A stretch of 64,000 nt of DNA from Sipunculus nudus (Eukaryota; Annelida; Sipuncula; Golfingiida; Sipunculidae). The stretch covers positions 92,292,330-92,356,329 of the forward strand of contig CM049307.1 of assembly GCA_026874595.1 (NCBI GenBank), written 5' to 3'. Under the pieces are notes generated by a model. That model saw only the letters and a list, made by a program, of their open reading frames with translations. It had not been told where the DNA came from and made no database searches. Position 1 is the stretch's first letter. Every line of letters starts with the position of its first letter. Shown one piece after another: positions 1-11,013 of the stretch. The position numbers were made by a program, and so were the translations under genes.

Positions 1-16
1 AAATGAAGGAATCATG

Positions 17-24
17 AATATATG

Positions 25-74
<50 letters not shown>
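17..74. repeat. (TA)n-(TG)n microsatellite
   Basis: Alternating TA, then TG, dinucleotides run without interruption. Confidence 0.95.
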
Positions 75-75
<1 letters not shown>

Positions 76-174
76 TGAACTTCTATAATGTGAACACCGT
101 TTGAACCGGTTGAAAATACCCATGATAAGGAGGCCATAAAACATAAAAATAACTAGAAAAGCACTCAGAGAGCG

Positions 175-372
175 CAGACCTCCGCCAAGGCAGCTCATTA
201 CCCCATATGGAACTGTTAGAAGCATTGTTAATAATTTGTTCCCTCGATCATTGCCGAGCTTTCCTCAAGATTCTATCAAAATCAGTCAATAACTTTTTGA
301 CAAAAGTCGCTAAATTTAAAACAAACCAACGCCCGCAAAACATTATCCCTTCCGCTTAGCGAAGGTAATAAA
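175..372 (+). repeat. Dispersed repeat ending in a small hairpin, copy 1
   Basis: Shares a diverged block (ATTTGTTCC...CATTG.CGAGCT.TCCT) and a 3' hairpin followed by GTAATAA with 3420-3575. Here the hairpin is CCTTCCGCTTAGCGAAGG at 348-365. Looks like a short non-autonomous element. Confidence 0.4.
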
Positions 373-570
373 CAGGTTAAGTCGAATGAATTTGCAGACT
401 ATAGCTAAGATTTCTTATGGATGGAATGTGGGATGATGAATGCGTGTAACATCGTTACACATATTGAGAAATAAAGAAGGTGAGATTCCTCATGCGCGGA
501 TCCAGCAAACGATCGCTATATGTAGCGATTTTATTAAGTTTCAGGATGGTATCCAGGGGCAACAAATAGA

Positions 571-2459
571 AACAAGTGATCCATGGGTCATGACGCTCAG
601 CTGACTAGGAAGACATTCACAAAACGAATTTTATCATCTGAATGCCAAATGTTGTAGGTTGGTTCCCATTCAACTGAAGCCTAGCTTCATCTGGACCTAA
701 TTTAAGGTTAATGAGATTTTTTCATGAACCCCCTGGATGTCAAGTTCTAAGAATCTAGGTGCAATGGTTACAATGTGTGCCCTGTTCACAAACAACCACA
801 TCTTTAAAGGTCTCAAATATAGAGAAAAAAATGTGTAAAATTTAACAAAAAAATCCAGGTGGCACCACTAGTCTTCAGTACATGATGAAAAACTCCATGA
901 TGAATATCCATGCAAAGAATCATGGTGATCAATGCATAAATTGTTCAGATACTTGAAACGAGTTTTTAATTATTCTGAGGGGGTTCATCTGAGCCCCATA
1001 GCTCGGAAGATATGGGTACCAGAGACCTCATTTTTGGATTCCCTAAAGATTTTTCATTGGTCTCCCTTGATGCCAAGATAAAAGATTCCAGGTCCAATTG
1101 TTACGATTTATGTCCTGTAAACAGAAAACCACATCTTTGAAGGTCTCCAAAATTGAGAAAATATTGCGTAAAAATATAAAAGCAGATGGCGCCATCTGTC
1201 TAACACGCATGCAAATACTTATGGTGATCAATGCACCAGTTGCCCAGAAACTGGAGTTTTGTATAAATTTTTTAATTATTGAGGGGGGGGGGGTACTTCT
1301 GAGCCCAATAGCTCAGAAGATAAGGGTAACAGAGACCTAATTTCAGGTTTCCAGGGAGATTTTTTAGGGACCTCCCTGGATGTAAAGTTTAAAGATTCTA
1401 GGTCCCATGGTCACGATTTGTCTGTGGTTTACGGACAACGGTGCTTTGAAGTTCTTAAAAAATTGAGAAAAAATGCGTAAAAATTTGAGAAAAAAAGCTA
1501 GGTGGTCCCACTAGTCTGCAGGAACTGATGAAACACTCCATGATCAATCTGCATGCAAGGAATCATGGTGATCAATGCATTAGTTGTTCAGATACTGGAG
1601 TTTTTGTATCAAATTTTTAAATATTCTGGGGGGGGGGGGGTGTGTACATGTGAGCCTAATAGCTCCATAATTTCAAGTTTCCAAGGAGATTTTTAGGGAC
1701 ATCCCATGATGTGAAGTTAGAAGATTCTAGGTCCAGTGGTTAAGATTTGAGCCTGGTTAACGGACAACCACATCTTTGAAGTTCTCAAAAATTGGAAAAA
1801 AGAGCGTAAACATTTGAAAAAAAAATCAAGGTGGCGCCCCCTGTCTAATATGCATGCAAAGATTCATGGTGATCAATGCATTAGTTGTTCAGTTACTGGA
1901 GTTTTTGTGCAAAATTTTTAATTATTCTGAGCCCTATAGCTCCATAATTTCAGGTTACCGAGGAGATGTTTTAGAAACCTCCCAAGATGTGGAGTAAGAA
2001 GATACAAGGTCCAAAGTACGATTTGTGCCTGGTTAACGTACAACTACTGCGTTGACGGTCTCCTAACTTGAGAAGAAAATGCGTATAAATTTGAAAATAA
2101 AAAATACAGAGGTGCTTCCACCAGTCTACATGAAATGATAAAACTCTCCATGATAAATATGCATGCAAAGAATCATTGTGATCGATGCATTAGTTCTTCA
2201 GATATTGGAGCTTTTGTATCAAATGTTTATTTATTCTAGGAGATATTTAGGAGTTCCACATCTCAGAAGATATGGTTAACAGAGACCTAGTTTCTGGTTT
2301 CGAAGGAGATTTTCATGAATCTGCTTGGATGTCAAGTAAGAAGATTCTAGATCCCGTGGTGGCGATTTGTGCCCTGTTAACGGACGGACAGAGAGACAGA
2401 CAGACGGACAAAGAATGATCGCTATAGCTCAGATGACTTTTAGTCAGCTGAGCTAAAAA
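571..2459 (+). mobile_element. Helentron/pearl-like non-autonomous element A
   Basis: Starts AACAAGTGATCCATGGGTCA followed by GCTCAGCTGACT. Ends in a hairpin (2426-2454, arms AGCTCAGATGACT / AGTCAGCTGAGCT) followed by AAAAA. The 5' GCTCAGCTGACT is the exact reverse complement of the 3' AGTCAGCTGAGC, i.e. subterminal inverted repeats. Between lie about five diverged ~300-340 bp core repeats, each with 'AGATTCTAGGTCC', 'GTTAACGGACA' and 'AAAATTGAGAAAA', and a GACGGACA-type microsatellite (2385-2410) just before the hairpin. This is the layout reported for bivalve pearl elements and Helentron-related elements. No protein-coding frame. Confidence 0.65.
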
Positions 2460-3419
2460 TGCATGCCGCCGTGCATGTTCATGTGAAATTTTCAACATGC
2501 GTTCCGCATCCAGTACATAAAGAATCTTACATGTTTCTACTGAAGAAACTGGCCTCAAAGCCTTTTCGGAGCTGTGAGAACCTGAACGAAGCGATGTTTG
2601 TATTGCTTTTGAACATGTGACAGTCCATAATACGTCTGCACGTGAAAAGGGTACTCATAATGAAAATGTAAGTTTATTCATATAAAAATGAAGAAGTCCA
2701 TTTGTAATGAAATAACCAGACATACTGTTGTGTTATAAATGTGTTATCAGTTAAATGCATGAGAAATGCAGACTTACTTGCAAATATATATTTCATTGAT
2801 TCTTAGAATATAGCTTATCATTATATCATAATATCATTATAACACGAATATTGTCAAAAGCTGCATTTTTTCATCTTCCTGTCTCGTTACAAAACAAGTT
2901 TTGACCACATTTATTAACTTAATTGTAAGTTGATGTTAACAAAACAGTTGAATAAATGTGATTATAACTCTATCTCAGCAAGAAAATAATAAGATTTTAT
3001 TGCTACGTGCGTTTGAAAGGTGTCACTCATCCACCAACAGGTGACATTGGAAAGGGGAATTGCCTAGTCTACGGTACACAGCGTACTCCAACAGTCGACA
3101 TATATCGACCTTGCCAAAGTCGGGTTTTTGGGTCCATCTCCTGTTGGGATGGGGCTGTGGGGGAGTTTGTCATTTGCTTTTTTTTACAATTGGGCAAAGG
3201 GCTATCAAAACAACGAACAGCAACCTTGGCCTTCATGCTTCAACTTCTGACACCTTTCAGGGAAACGGCACATACACGTGGAGTGACGTCATTGTCCTCT
3301 TTGACTTAACGACTCGCACTCCAAAATATGGCTACGTCCCTGTGTAAAGCATATGCAATAGACCCCCCATGAAACACTAAAGCGCATTCCGATATTATTA
3401 CACATGGATCGCCCCCATA
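2460..3419. other. No recognisable feature
   Basis: AT-rich sequence. Open frames of 95-100 codons overlap at 3007-3347 in two frames but have no recognisable motif and are not supported. Confidence 0.5.
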
Positions 3420-3575
3420 ATTTAATCATTTGTTCCTTGTATCATTGTCGAGCTATCCTGTAAATGTCATCGAACCCCGTTGAGGATTGTCTGTTATCGT
3501 GCCAACAGACACACAGACAAACATACGCTGCCAAAACATAACCCCCGCCGCTTGGCTTGGCGGAGGTAATAACGA
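3420..3575 (+). repeat. Dispersed repeat ending in a small hairpin, copy 2
   Basis: Diverged copy of 175-372. It ends CCGCC-GCTTGGCTT-GGCGG (3545-3563) followed by AGGTAATAA, preceded by an ACAGACA-rich tract. Confidence 0.4.
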
Positions 3576-3814
3576 GGAAAAATAACAGGACTGTCAGCAA
3601 TGGTCCACTATTTAGAAGTCCCGCTTTATTGAGGTGTACCAATAAGGGGAGTTTCATACATTTACTAATACATATGTAATACATATAATGTATACATATA
3701 TTAATATTTATATCAGGTCTTTCAAGAATGCGGGGGTAAGCGTCTCTGACGCTCGAAATCACTTACGGGAGCTCGGTTCTGGGGGTCCAAGCGTCCTTAA
3801 GCACCTATTCCACC

Positions 3815-4266
3815 GGGAAAGCGAATGAAAAGCGGATCTAATAGCTTATATACACAGGCACTCGTTTCCAGCACTAAAATTGCCTAGAAACCGTAAACAC
3901 ATTGAGTATGGGCGATATACCTATTATAATAGAACAAGGTAATGAACTCCACCACTACGCGGGCAAGACAACTTTTTTTCACAAGTCCGAATTTAGGAGA
4001 ATTATCCGCTTCACAAGCATGATCGCGCGCCTTTTTGTTGAAAATATATTTTCAAGATTAAACTTCCAGATATAAAAGTTCCCCACACTAATCGCGAATT
4101 CCAGCACGTTTATTTGTGTTGTCTTGCCCGCGTAGCGGTGAAGTTCATTACCTTGTTCTTTTATAATGGGTATATCGCCCATACTCAATGTGTTTTCGGT
4201 TTCTAGCCCACATTGTACTGCAGGAAACGAGTGCCTGTGCTTATATCCGTTTTTCGGTCGCTTTCC
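3815..4266. repeat. Long inverted repeat (foldback-like), ~155-bp arms
   Basis: Left arm 3815-3972 and right arm 4118-4266 are imperfect reverse complements: GGAAAGCG/CGCTTTCC outside, GGCACTCGTTTCC/GGAAACGAGTGCC and ATTGAGTATGGGCGATATACC/GGTATATCGCCCATACTCAAT in the middle, GGGCAAGACAAC/GTTGTCTTGCCC inside. The spacer is 145 bp. It could form a long hairpin. Confidence 0.7.
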
Positions 4267-4690
4267 ATGCGCCAATGTCGGAATTGATTCGCTAACTTCG
4301 GTTTTCATTCGCCAAATTGTCCTAAGCAAAAGCGAAATTATCCTGACGAGGGAATAATGTCGCTTTGGGGTCACTCAACTTTCAGAAATAAAAATTTGAG
4401 TTCTATTTCGTTTTTAGTTTACTCACTGCAGTATCATTCCAATATTCATTAGGTAATGTCGTTATTGTGTGACTTTTCATTCACCCGTGTCGGTACTGGT
4501 TCGTTTTTGTCTTTGGCTGATGGAAACCGAACAGATCAAATGCCTTATTTGTTCGCTTTTGATTCACCCATGTCGCTACTGGTGCGTTTTTCATTCGCCC
4601 TTGTCGCTATTGGCTCTCTTTCGGTTAACCAATGTCGCTATTGGTTCGTTTTCCTCGCATTTGTATACGTTTTGTTTCGCTGGCTTCTTT
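4260..4690 (+). repeat. Degenerate short tandem repeats beside the inverted repeat
   Basis: Irregular ~40-60 bp units with recurring 'TGTCGCTATTGGTTCGTTTT' and 'TTCATTCGCC' variants. They abut the right arm of the inverted repeat, as in foldback elements whose ends are built of short repeats. Confidence 0.5.
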
Positions 4691-5160
4691 TATTATTCGC
4701 TTAAAGTTCTGTTTCATGTCGTGATTGCATCTAAATCAGCCCCTACACCATATTAAATTTCTAAACTTTCCCTTTACTTGTCCATTTTTTTTTCATAAAA
4801 TAAAGTTTTTGGTTCGTTATTTGGTCTGATACGGGCTTTATGGGCTGCGAAAATTTCTGGCCTAAGGACTGCCTTGTAGTAGTCACTTATCACTGCGGGC
4901 TTCATGAAACAAACCGATCTGCTGGGTATATAGCTGACCCTTATATTTCCCTGTAATAAACAATCTTACAATGACATGATTTCTAATCATATAGGGATAT
5001 GACACTGACATGAAATACAAAAAAAATATTAATTTTACATAACCCTCAAAATTTCACACTTCCCAAGGGACACTCTAAACTTAGACGTGTGTGTGTGTTC
5101 GCGCATGGGGGGTCTCATATTTTGGCCTAAGCGTCCCGAATTTTGTTCCTGTTTAAAGCC

Positions 5161-5162
<2 letters not shown>

Positions 5163-5206
<44 letters not shown>

Positions 5207-5240
5207 TATATAGTTATATATAGTTATATATATATATATG
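5163..5240. repeat. (TA)n microsatellite
   Basis: Nearly pure TA dinucleotides with a few interruptions (CATA, AGTTA). Confidence 0.95.
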
Positions 5241-5980
5241 TGTGTAATTCTATATTACCACAATAATTAAGAAACGATATCGAATAACATATGGACGTGG
5301 GTGCTTTATATGAATGTTACTATTCACGTTCAGTCAGATCAACTATACTATTTACCATAAACATGCCGATGCTTCCATAAAATAACCAGAAAATGATACT
5401 CAATGACCCCGAGAAGGAAGTGCAAGGCCCCATTAGTGTTAATTATCCGTATTATTTTTAAACAGAATGACTCCGCCGTTCAAGAGTTGAATAACCAATG
5501 TCTAATAATGTTCAGCCACACCCTTAGTTGTAGGCGATCATCAAGATTTTAAGGGAATCTGATAAAACATTTTATGACCCACACGAGCCCTCACGTATAA
5601 TTATATCCTGACTAGTATGACTGATAAAACATCTTTTAGCGCACATGTTCTAAATACGTAGATCCGTGCAAATTCATTGTTTTGCTTGTATAAAAGTCCA
5701 TATAATAGAGCAAATACATAATAATGATAGAAATATCTCACTTTCTATTTTTACGGCCCCACCCATAAGCATGATATAATTATATAAAAGCCATAACATC
5801 CAGCTAAGGTTTAGCGGCCCCTTGCGATAGCAGCAACTAGAAAACATTGTTTATTCATTTCGCTTATCTCATTCTCATGTAATACTGATAAAGGAAATAT
5901 AAATGATCCCACGCAGTAAACTAATACCAAGAGCGGACCAATTTCACCGATACTGTAAAAATAAATAAGTGGCGGATATA

Positions 5981-5981
<1 letters not shown>

Positions 5982-6042
<61 letters not shown>

Positions 6043-6066
6043 ATTTATATATATATATATATATAT
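5982..6066. repeat. (TA)n microsatellite
   Basis: Long TA run with two TTTA interruptions. Confidence 0.95.
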
Positions 6067-6510
6067 TTCATATACGCGGGTGGGGTTTGTATGTAACTTG
6101 CAGCTTTAACGCAAAAGAACATACAGGTGAGGCGCGAACGGCTGACAGAGGGAAAGTGGTATAAAGGGTAACTCCCCTATCCCACCCAATCGAACGGCGT
6201 AAAACATTTTGGCTGCAAATGAGCGATCCGACTCTTGTTTTCGGAGGGGGCAGCAACCTTCAACTTCGAATCCGGCCATGAAAAAAAAAATGTGTCATTA
6301 AATCGAATACGAGTGCACCCACGTCTACAGCGTAACTCTGCACCAGAAGAAGACATCTGTTGTAAGCAGGTTTCTGTTCCAAGTATAAAATAAAGAAAAT
6401 AAATATCAACATGACAATGATATATAAGTACAAGTTATGTCACAAAGCAGATATCCCTATAAATGACAGGTAACAACTCAAATATTGCTAATGGATATTT
6501 ATCATTGCTT

Positions 6511-6540
6511 TCCTCTCTCTCTCTCTGTATCTCTCTCTCT

Positions 6541-6606
<66 letters not shown>
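6511..6606. repeat. (CT)n-(TA)n compound microsatellite
   Basis: CT repeats to 6540 followed by uninterrupted TA repeats. The short minus-strand frame across it is a repeat artefact. Confidence 0.95.
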
Positions 6607-6611
<5 letters not shown>

Positions 6612-6819
6612 GACAAATAAAGAGGAATCAAGTTTCGTCGGGCATTTTTTCGACAATGTAGTTTCGTGCAAACATGCTCTTGCATGGTAAGGTAAGACTG
6701 TCTGATTGAAGTCTTTCAAGAAACTTTATTCTTCTTTATTTGTATAATTAGAAAGCCCTTGTATTAAACCATAGAGCACTCCAGTAGTTGCTTATCGCAA
6801 GAAACCTGTAGAATTAAGT

Positions 6820-6867
<48 letters not shown>

Positions 6868-6873
6868 ATATAA
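6820..6873. repeat. (TA)n/(TATG)n microsatellite
   Basis: TA run followed by a few TATG units. Confidence 0.9.
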
Positions 6874-8829
6874 TAAATTGTCACTTTGATAAAATAAAAT
6901 CTGACAAAAAAATATGCTAGATCCCCTAAACAACTTATATTTTAAATTTCACTTACTTTGCTTAAGCAAGACACTCTAAAACTGCTCCTTGTGTTTACAT
7001 ATAAAGCACTGTGTGACCTGTTTATTTTCTAAGAATTTGAAATGAAACTGGAAATATTTAATTATCTCATTCTGCGTAACTACAATGCACAGAGTGGCCT
7101 TCGAAAGTGGATTCTTTGTAGGCTCATATAATCGTATTGGTCTGCTGTTTCAGCAGGTCTGTTGTACTGAGTGACCTCCAGTTTGTCCTAAGTTTTCCTA
7201 AGCTTGGTATGAAATAAGCTACACAAAATTGCACAAGGCCAGATGCAGTTGGTAACATCTAAGAATCAGTTTATGGACCCTGGTCAGCGCCCGTTAATGG
7301 ACCTTTACGAGATATAACAGGATTTTATCAGCCAAATATACGAGTATAAATTGAACAGATGGTATGTATCATTAGTATGAAATTTTACATATCAGGCAAA
7401 AATACAGCAAGCAAACAAACCATCGGCGTTCGGGTAAGATCGACACCTGGTCAACGTGGAGTCGCTTCGTATAGTTTCTTGGCAAATACTAATACATGCT
7501 AGGGTAATACTGATCATGAATACGATCTACTTGTCTTCGGGATATTTGTTTGCGAATATCGAATTTCACGGCCCATGGTCTGTAGCGCCAGTGATATTAC
7601 GAGTTGTACCCAAAGATACTGAAGGCGACAGGTCGGATCGTTTAAAAAGAATATTCGCTGGCAAATATCGAATGTCGCTGATTTGTGTGATATTCGATAT
7701 TCGAATATTGCTAATTTATGTGATATTGATATGCGAAATTCAAATGTCGCCAATTATTGTTATCTGCATAGCAAATTATTGCCCTAAAGGAATATCCAAA
7801 GGGAACATCCGAGGTGATTCCACGCTGACCAGCCGTAAAACCGGGAGAAATATTCAGTACATAGGGTGGAGAAGCAAAGGTGGGTTTGCCGATGTTATGC
7901 TTGCGTTGTCAGGCCTGTTTGTAGAAGCCAGGCATATGACAAGAAAAGATGTCCTCAGTAAATCTGAGTACGCCTCGTCAAAACGCTTTGATTTTAACCG
8001 TATTTCGCATGCAAATATCGAATATGGAATGTCTTTTATGAGTGAACTATGTATTATGTTCCAGTGCAAATATCAAATGTAATAATTTATGTAATTTGAC
8101 ATATTCCATATTCTTCAGCGAATGTCAAATATCAAATATCTGTCAAACTTCTACCCCTTTTTGTGGCCATTAAGCGTCGGATACCATCCCAAGTATTTCA
8201 TAAGAAGGTTAAATTTTTATATTTTGCAATGAACCACGAGGTATTTGACATTATTTGTTAAACTGTGCAAATGGTTCTATTGTAGCACCATCTGTCAAAA
8301 GCCACACCCAAGCCGGTGAACTCGTCCGACGAAAAACTCTTCCCAGACGAACTGAATACCAGTCAGTTTCAAGAACGGGTAATATGCTGGTTATTCTAAC
8401 GGTAAGTCTGTAAGAAAGGTTCTACCATGAACCTAACCTGGTTGGTTTAAACAGTGAGCGCCCATATAGCAGACGAGTCTTGGTAACTTTACCAATCTTT
8501 CTAATGAAACATGACTTTTCTCAGCAATTATTGATGCCAGCAGTTAAGAGGTATATCAAAACGTCAGATTTGGTTGTGACAAAACTATCAATGCTAAATA
8601 TAAAATCTGAACTTAAAAACAATAAGGACCATTATACATCCGCTACGTCATTTAAAGGTGCGTATTTTTGAAAGATATTAAACTTCTCGCGTTATGACTT
8701 AAAATTAACACGATTAATACTTGAGATTAACACGTGATTATCAGTGCGTCAACACGGCTCTATGTACCATCCCTGCGGGTCCTCAGCCCCTGAAAGGTGC
8801 ACTCGTATGTGTGTGATCCACGACTGTCG

Positions 8830-8945
8830 GGTACAGTCTCATAATTTAGCCTAATGGTTGCTCACCCTGGGTAGGCACCGGAGATTCGAACTCGCAATCT
8901 CCCAGCTTTGAGCCTATAGGGCCTCGAGAGCTCCTTTAAGCTTCT
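8830..8945 (-). repeat. tRNA-derived SINE-like relic
   Basis: On the minus strand GCGAGTTCGAATCTCC (about 8881-8896) resembles a Pol III B box within a tRNA T-arm, preceded by a GGCCCTATAGGCTCAAAGC block. It does not fold as a complete tRNA by eye, so I call it a SINE relic. Confidence 0.35.
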
Positions 8946-8967
8946 GAAAAAACTGGCTACCTAACGC

Positions 8968-8969
<2 letters not shown>

Positions 8970-9022
<53 letters not shown>
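8970..9022. repeat. (TA)n microsatellite
   Basis: Pure TA run. Confidence 0.95.
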
Positions 9023-9025
<3 letters not shown>

Positions 9026-9816
9026 ACTGGGGAAAATGTTCACAAAAAAACTGGATATATTCAGCTGATTAATCCGAAAATTCCCTTCCCATTAACTCTT
9101 GAAATCAATCATACAAGTAAGATACATATTTTAACGGTTCATGGCTTTAATATATATATATATTTATATATATATCTTTGTAATATTCTTTAAACTATGT
9201 TAGTTTACTCTGCCTATTTTTATACTTTTATGTGTTGTTTTCCTTATCCATTAAGTCTGCAAAGGTAAGGGACAAAATAATTAAATAACTGCGAGTATGT
9301 ATCCAATTGAAAATCAAATATTATTTCAAACCGGTCAATATCCGAACACCCGAAATCCGAATGCATGGCTGTCCCACAAATGTTCTCACAAGTGAGGAAC
9401 ATCAGCTTAGGTACTAGTACCACCCATAATGGTCAACCATAAGAAGTTTACGTATACAATGACAGGAAAGGCGAGAGAAAGAGTGCAAGCAGCCCCTTAT
9501 ACAATACCCCTCATGTAAGCAAACAGCAAGCGGTCGTGGCTGCATGGATATACCTACACACGTGTAACTGATCGGTCTCATGGCTCTTATATACATACAG
9601 CCCGAGTAGTAGCCCTACACTTAATAAGCCAATAGGAGTGAGAGGAGACGATAGAGTTCGTTGGGTTCTCTAAGCTTGCTTATGTGTTCCAAGTTGAGGA
9701 CGTTTAACAGTAAAAGCACTCAAAGACTTCTAACAAAAAGCGTCCATATCGGATTTTACCTTTCATAAAATTGTGACTTTACGACTTGTTAAGAAAGGAA
9801 AATTGTTATCGTTTCC

Positions 9817-9861
9817 ATGGATAAGACAGATGCCATGACAACCGAGCATATACCATTAACG
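9817..9861 (+). CDS. Exon 1: candidate initiator exon (15 residues)
   Basis: ATG at 9817 opens 15 codons ([15 protein letters not shown]) ending exactly at a good donor, acg|gtgagt, in phase 0. That is the phase needed by the acceptor at 19130. An in-frame TAA lies 27 nt upstream (9790-9792). The start context is weak at -3 (T) but has G at +4. It was chosen because exon 2 is open back to its acceptor and needs an upstream start; the first internal methionine of exon 2 is residue 73 (19301). The 9.3-kb intron makes this an inference; another upstream exon is possible. Confidence 0.5.
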
Positions 9862-10789
9862 GTGAGTATTGATTATCTCTTGCTTTATATCGTTTATCAC
9901 TCTTGGTGATTTTTCTATTTTACAATTAGCTTATCATGCTCGATTGCAATAGTTTGTTTTATTAAATTCTCATGTTGAAAATTCAACACAAAATTGATAA
10001 ATAATTTATAACAATTTATTTCTCCTCGGCATGTCTATAAGAAACACGATTAGAAATTAAAAACGAAACAAAGATCTTTTTCATTATTTAAGTTATGTTT
10101 GTTTTGTGATGCAAAAAAGAAAAAAAAAGTGGTCGTTACTGTTTATAAGACTTACAAGAACAGTTTGATTAATTCTATTGCGATATTAATATAAAAATAG
10201 TTATATAGCTGTAAATGTATGATGTTAAATCTGCGAGTCTTACACTCAAAGTCTGATCGAACAGGTGATTGCATAGTCCCTGCGTTTAAGTACGTAAGGT
10301 CATCCTAGTCCTTGCCGGTTAGTAACCTAGTCCTTAGCGCATTTCACTGTGATCCTTAAACGTTTCCCGTCACGTGAGCTCGATACCTCAAATCATCTTA
10401 AACCATTATAGTCCTTGGCTCTTAATTATCATTAAGGTCCTAAATATTTTTCATTCCACTGCCAAGAGTCTACCTTTAGGTAAATTCTAATCCCTTCACG
10501 CGTGTCTTCCTTGCAACTGGCGTTCCTCATCTTAAGCCATTTTATCACATTATTGTGTCCTAACTGTTCTCAAACTATTATTAATTACGATATGTGGACA
10601 ATTCATGTCTCTCAGAATCCTAAGAACATTATGTAATTAATATAAGTATTTTATAATTATACATAATTTAATTAGCAAATCAGAATATATTATTGTATTA
10701 GTAACAATATAATAGTTTTTTAATAAACATTCAATATAAATATATCAGATTTGTATCTACTTTGTATGTCTGTCTAACCCTATCTAACC

Positions 10790-10824
<35 letters not shown>

Positions 10825-10963
10825 TGTTTGAATGGCAGATTGAGAGATAGACAGATAGGTAAATAAACCTTTTTTTCTACTCCTGTAGGCAGAGAATGTG
10901 TTATTTTAACTACGTGTAATATGATAATTAGCCTTAACCCCTGATATTTTAATCAAATTACTT

Positions 10964-11013
<50 letters not shown>

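Larger units (their letters stand above)
4691..9816. other. Gene-free region upstream of exon 1: microsatellites and unassigned AT-rich DNA
   Basis: Contains TA-rich microsatellites (entered separately) and a block at 7640-8130 with recurring 'AATATCGAATGTC'-like words that keeps a 208-codon frame open (7456-8082) without any recognisable motif. No promoter for the protease gene could be assigned. Confidence 0.5.

Noticed and set aside
3007-3347. Two overlapping frames of 95-100 codons
   Set aside because: No conserved motif and no splice or promoter support.
6262-6290. tRNA B-box-like TTCGAATCCGG followed by an A run
   Set aside because: No matching A box or cloverleaf; too little to call a SINE.
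7456-8082. 208-codon open frame upstream of the protease gene
   Set aside because: Begins with GTG rather than ATG, overlaps recurring ATATCGAATGTC-like words that avoid stop codons, and shows no recognisable domain or splice context.
10772-10793. Telomere-like TCTAACCCTATCTAACCCTA
   Set aside because: Only two imperfect units beside a CT microsatellite; not a telomeric array.
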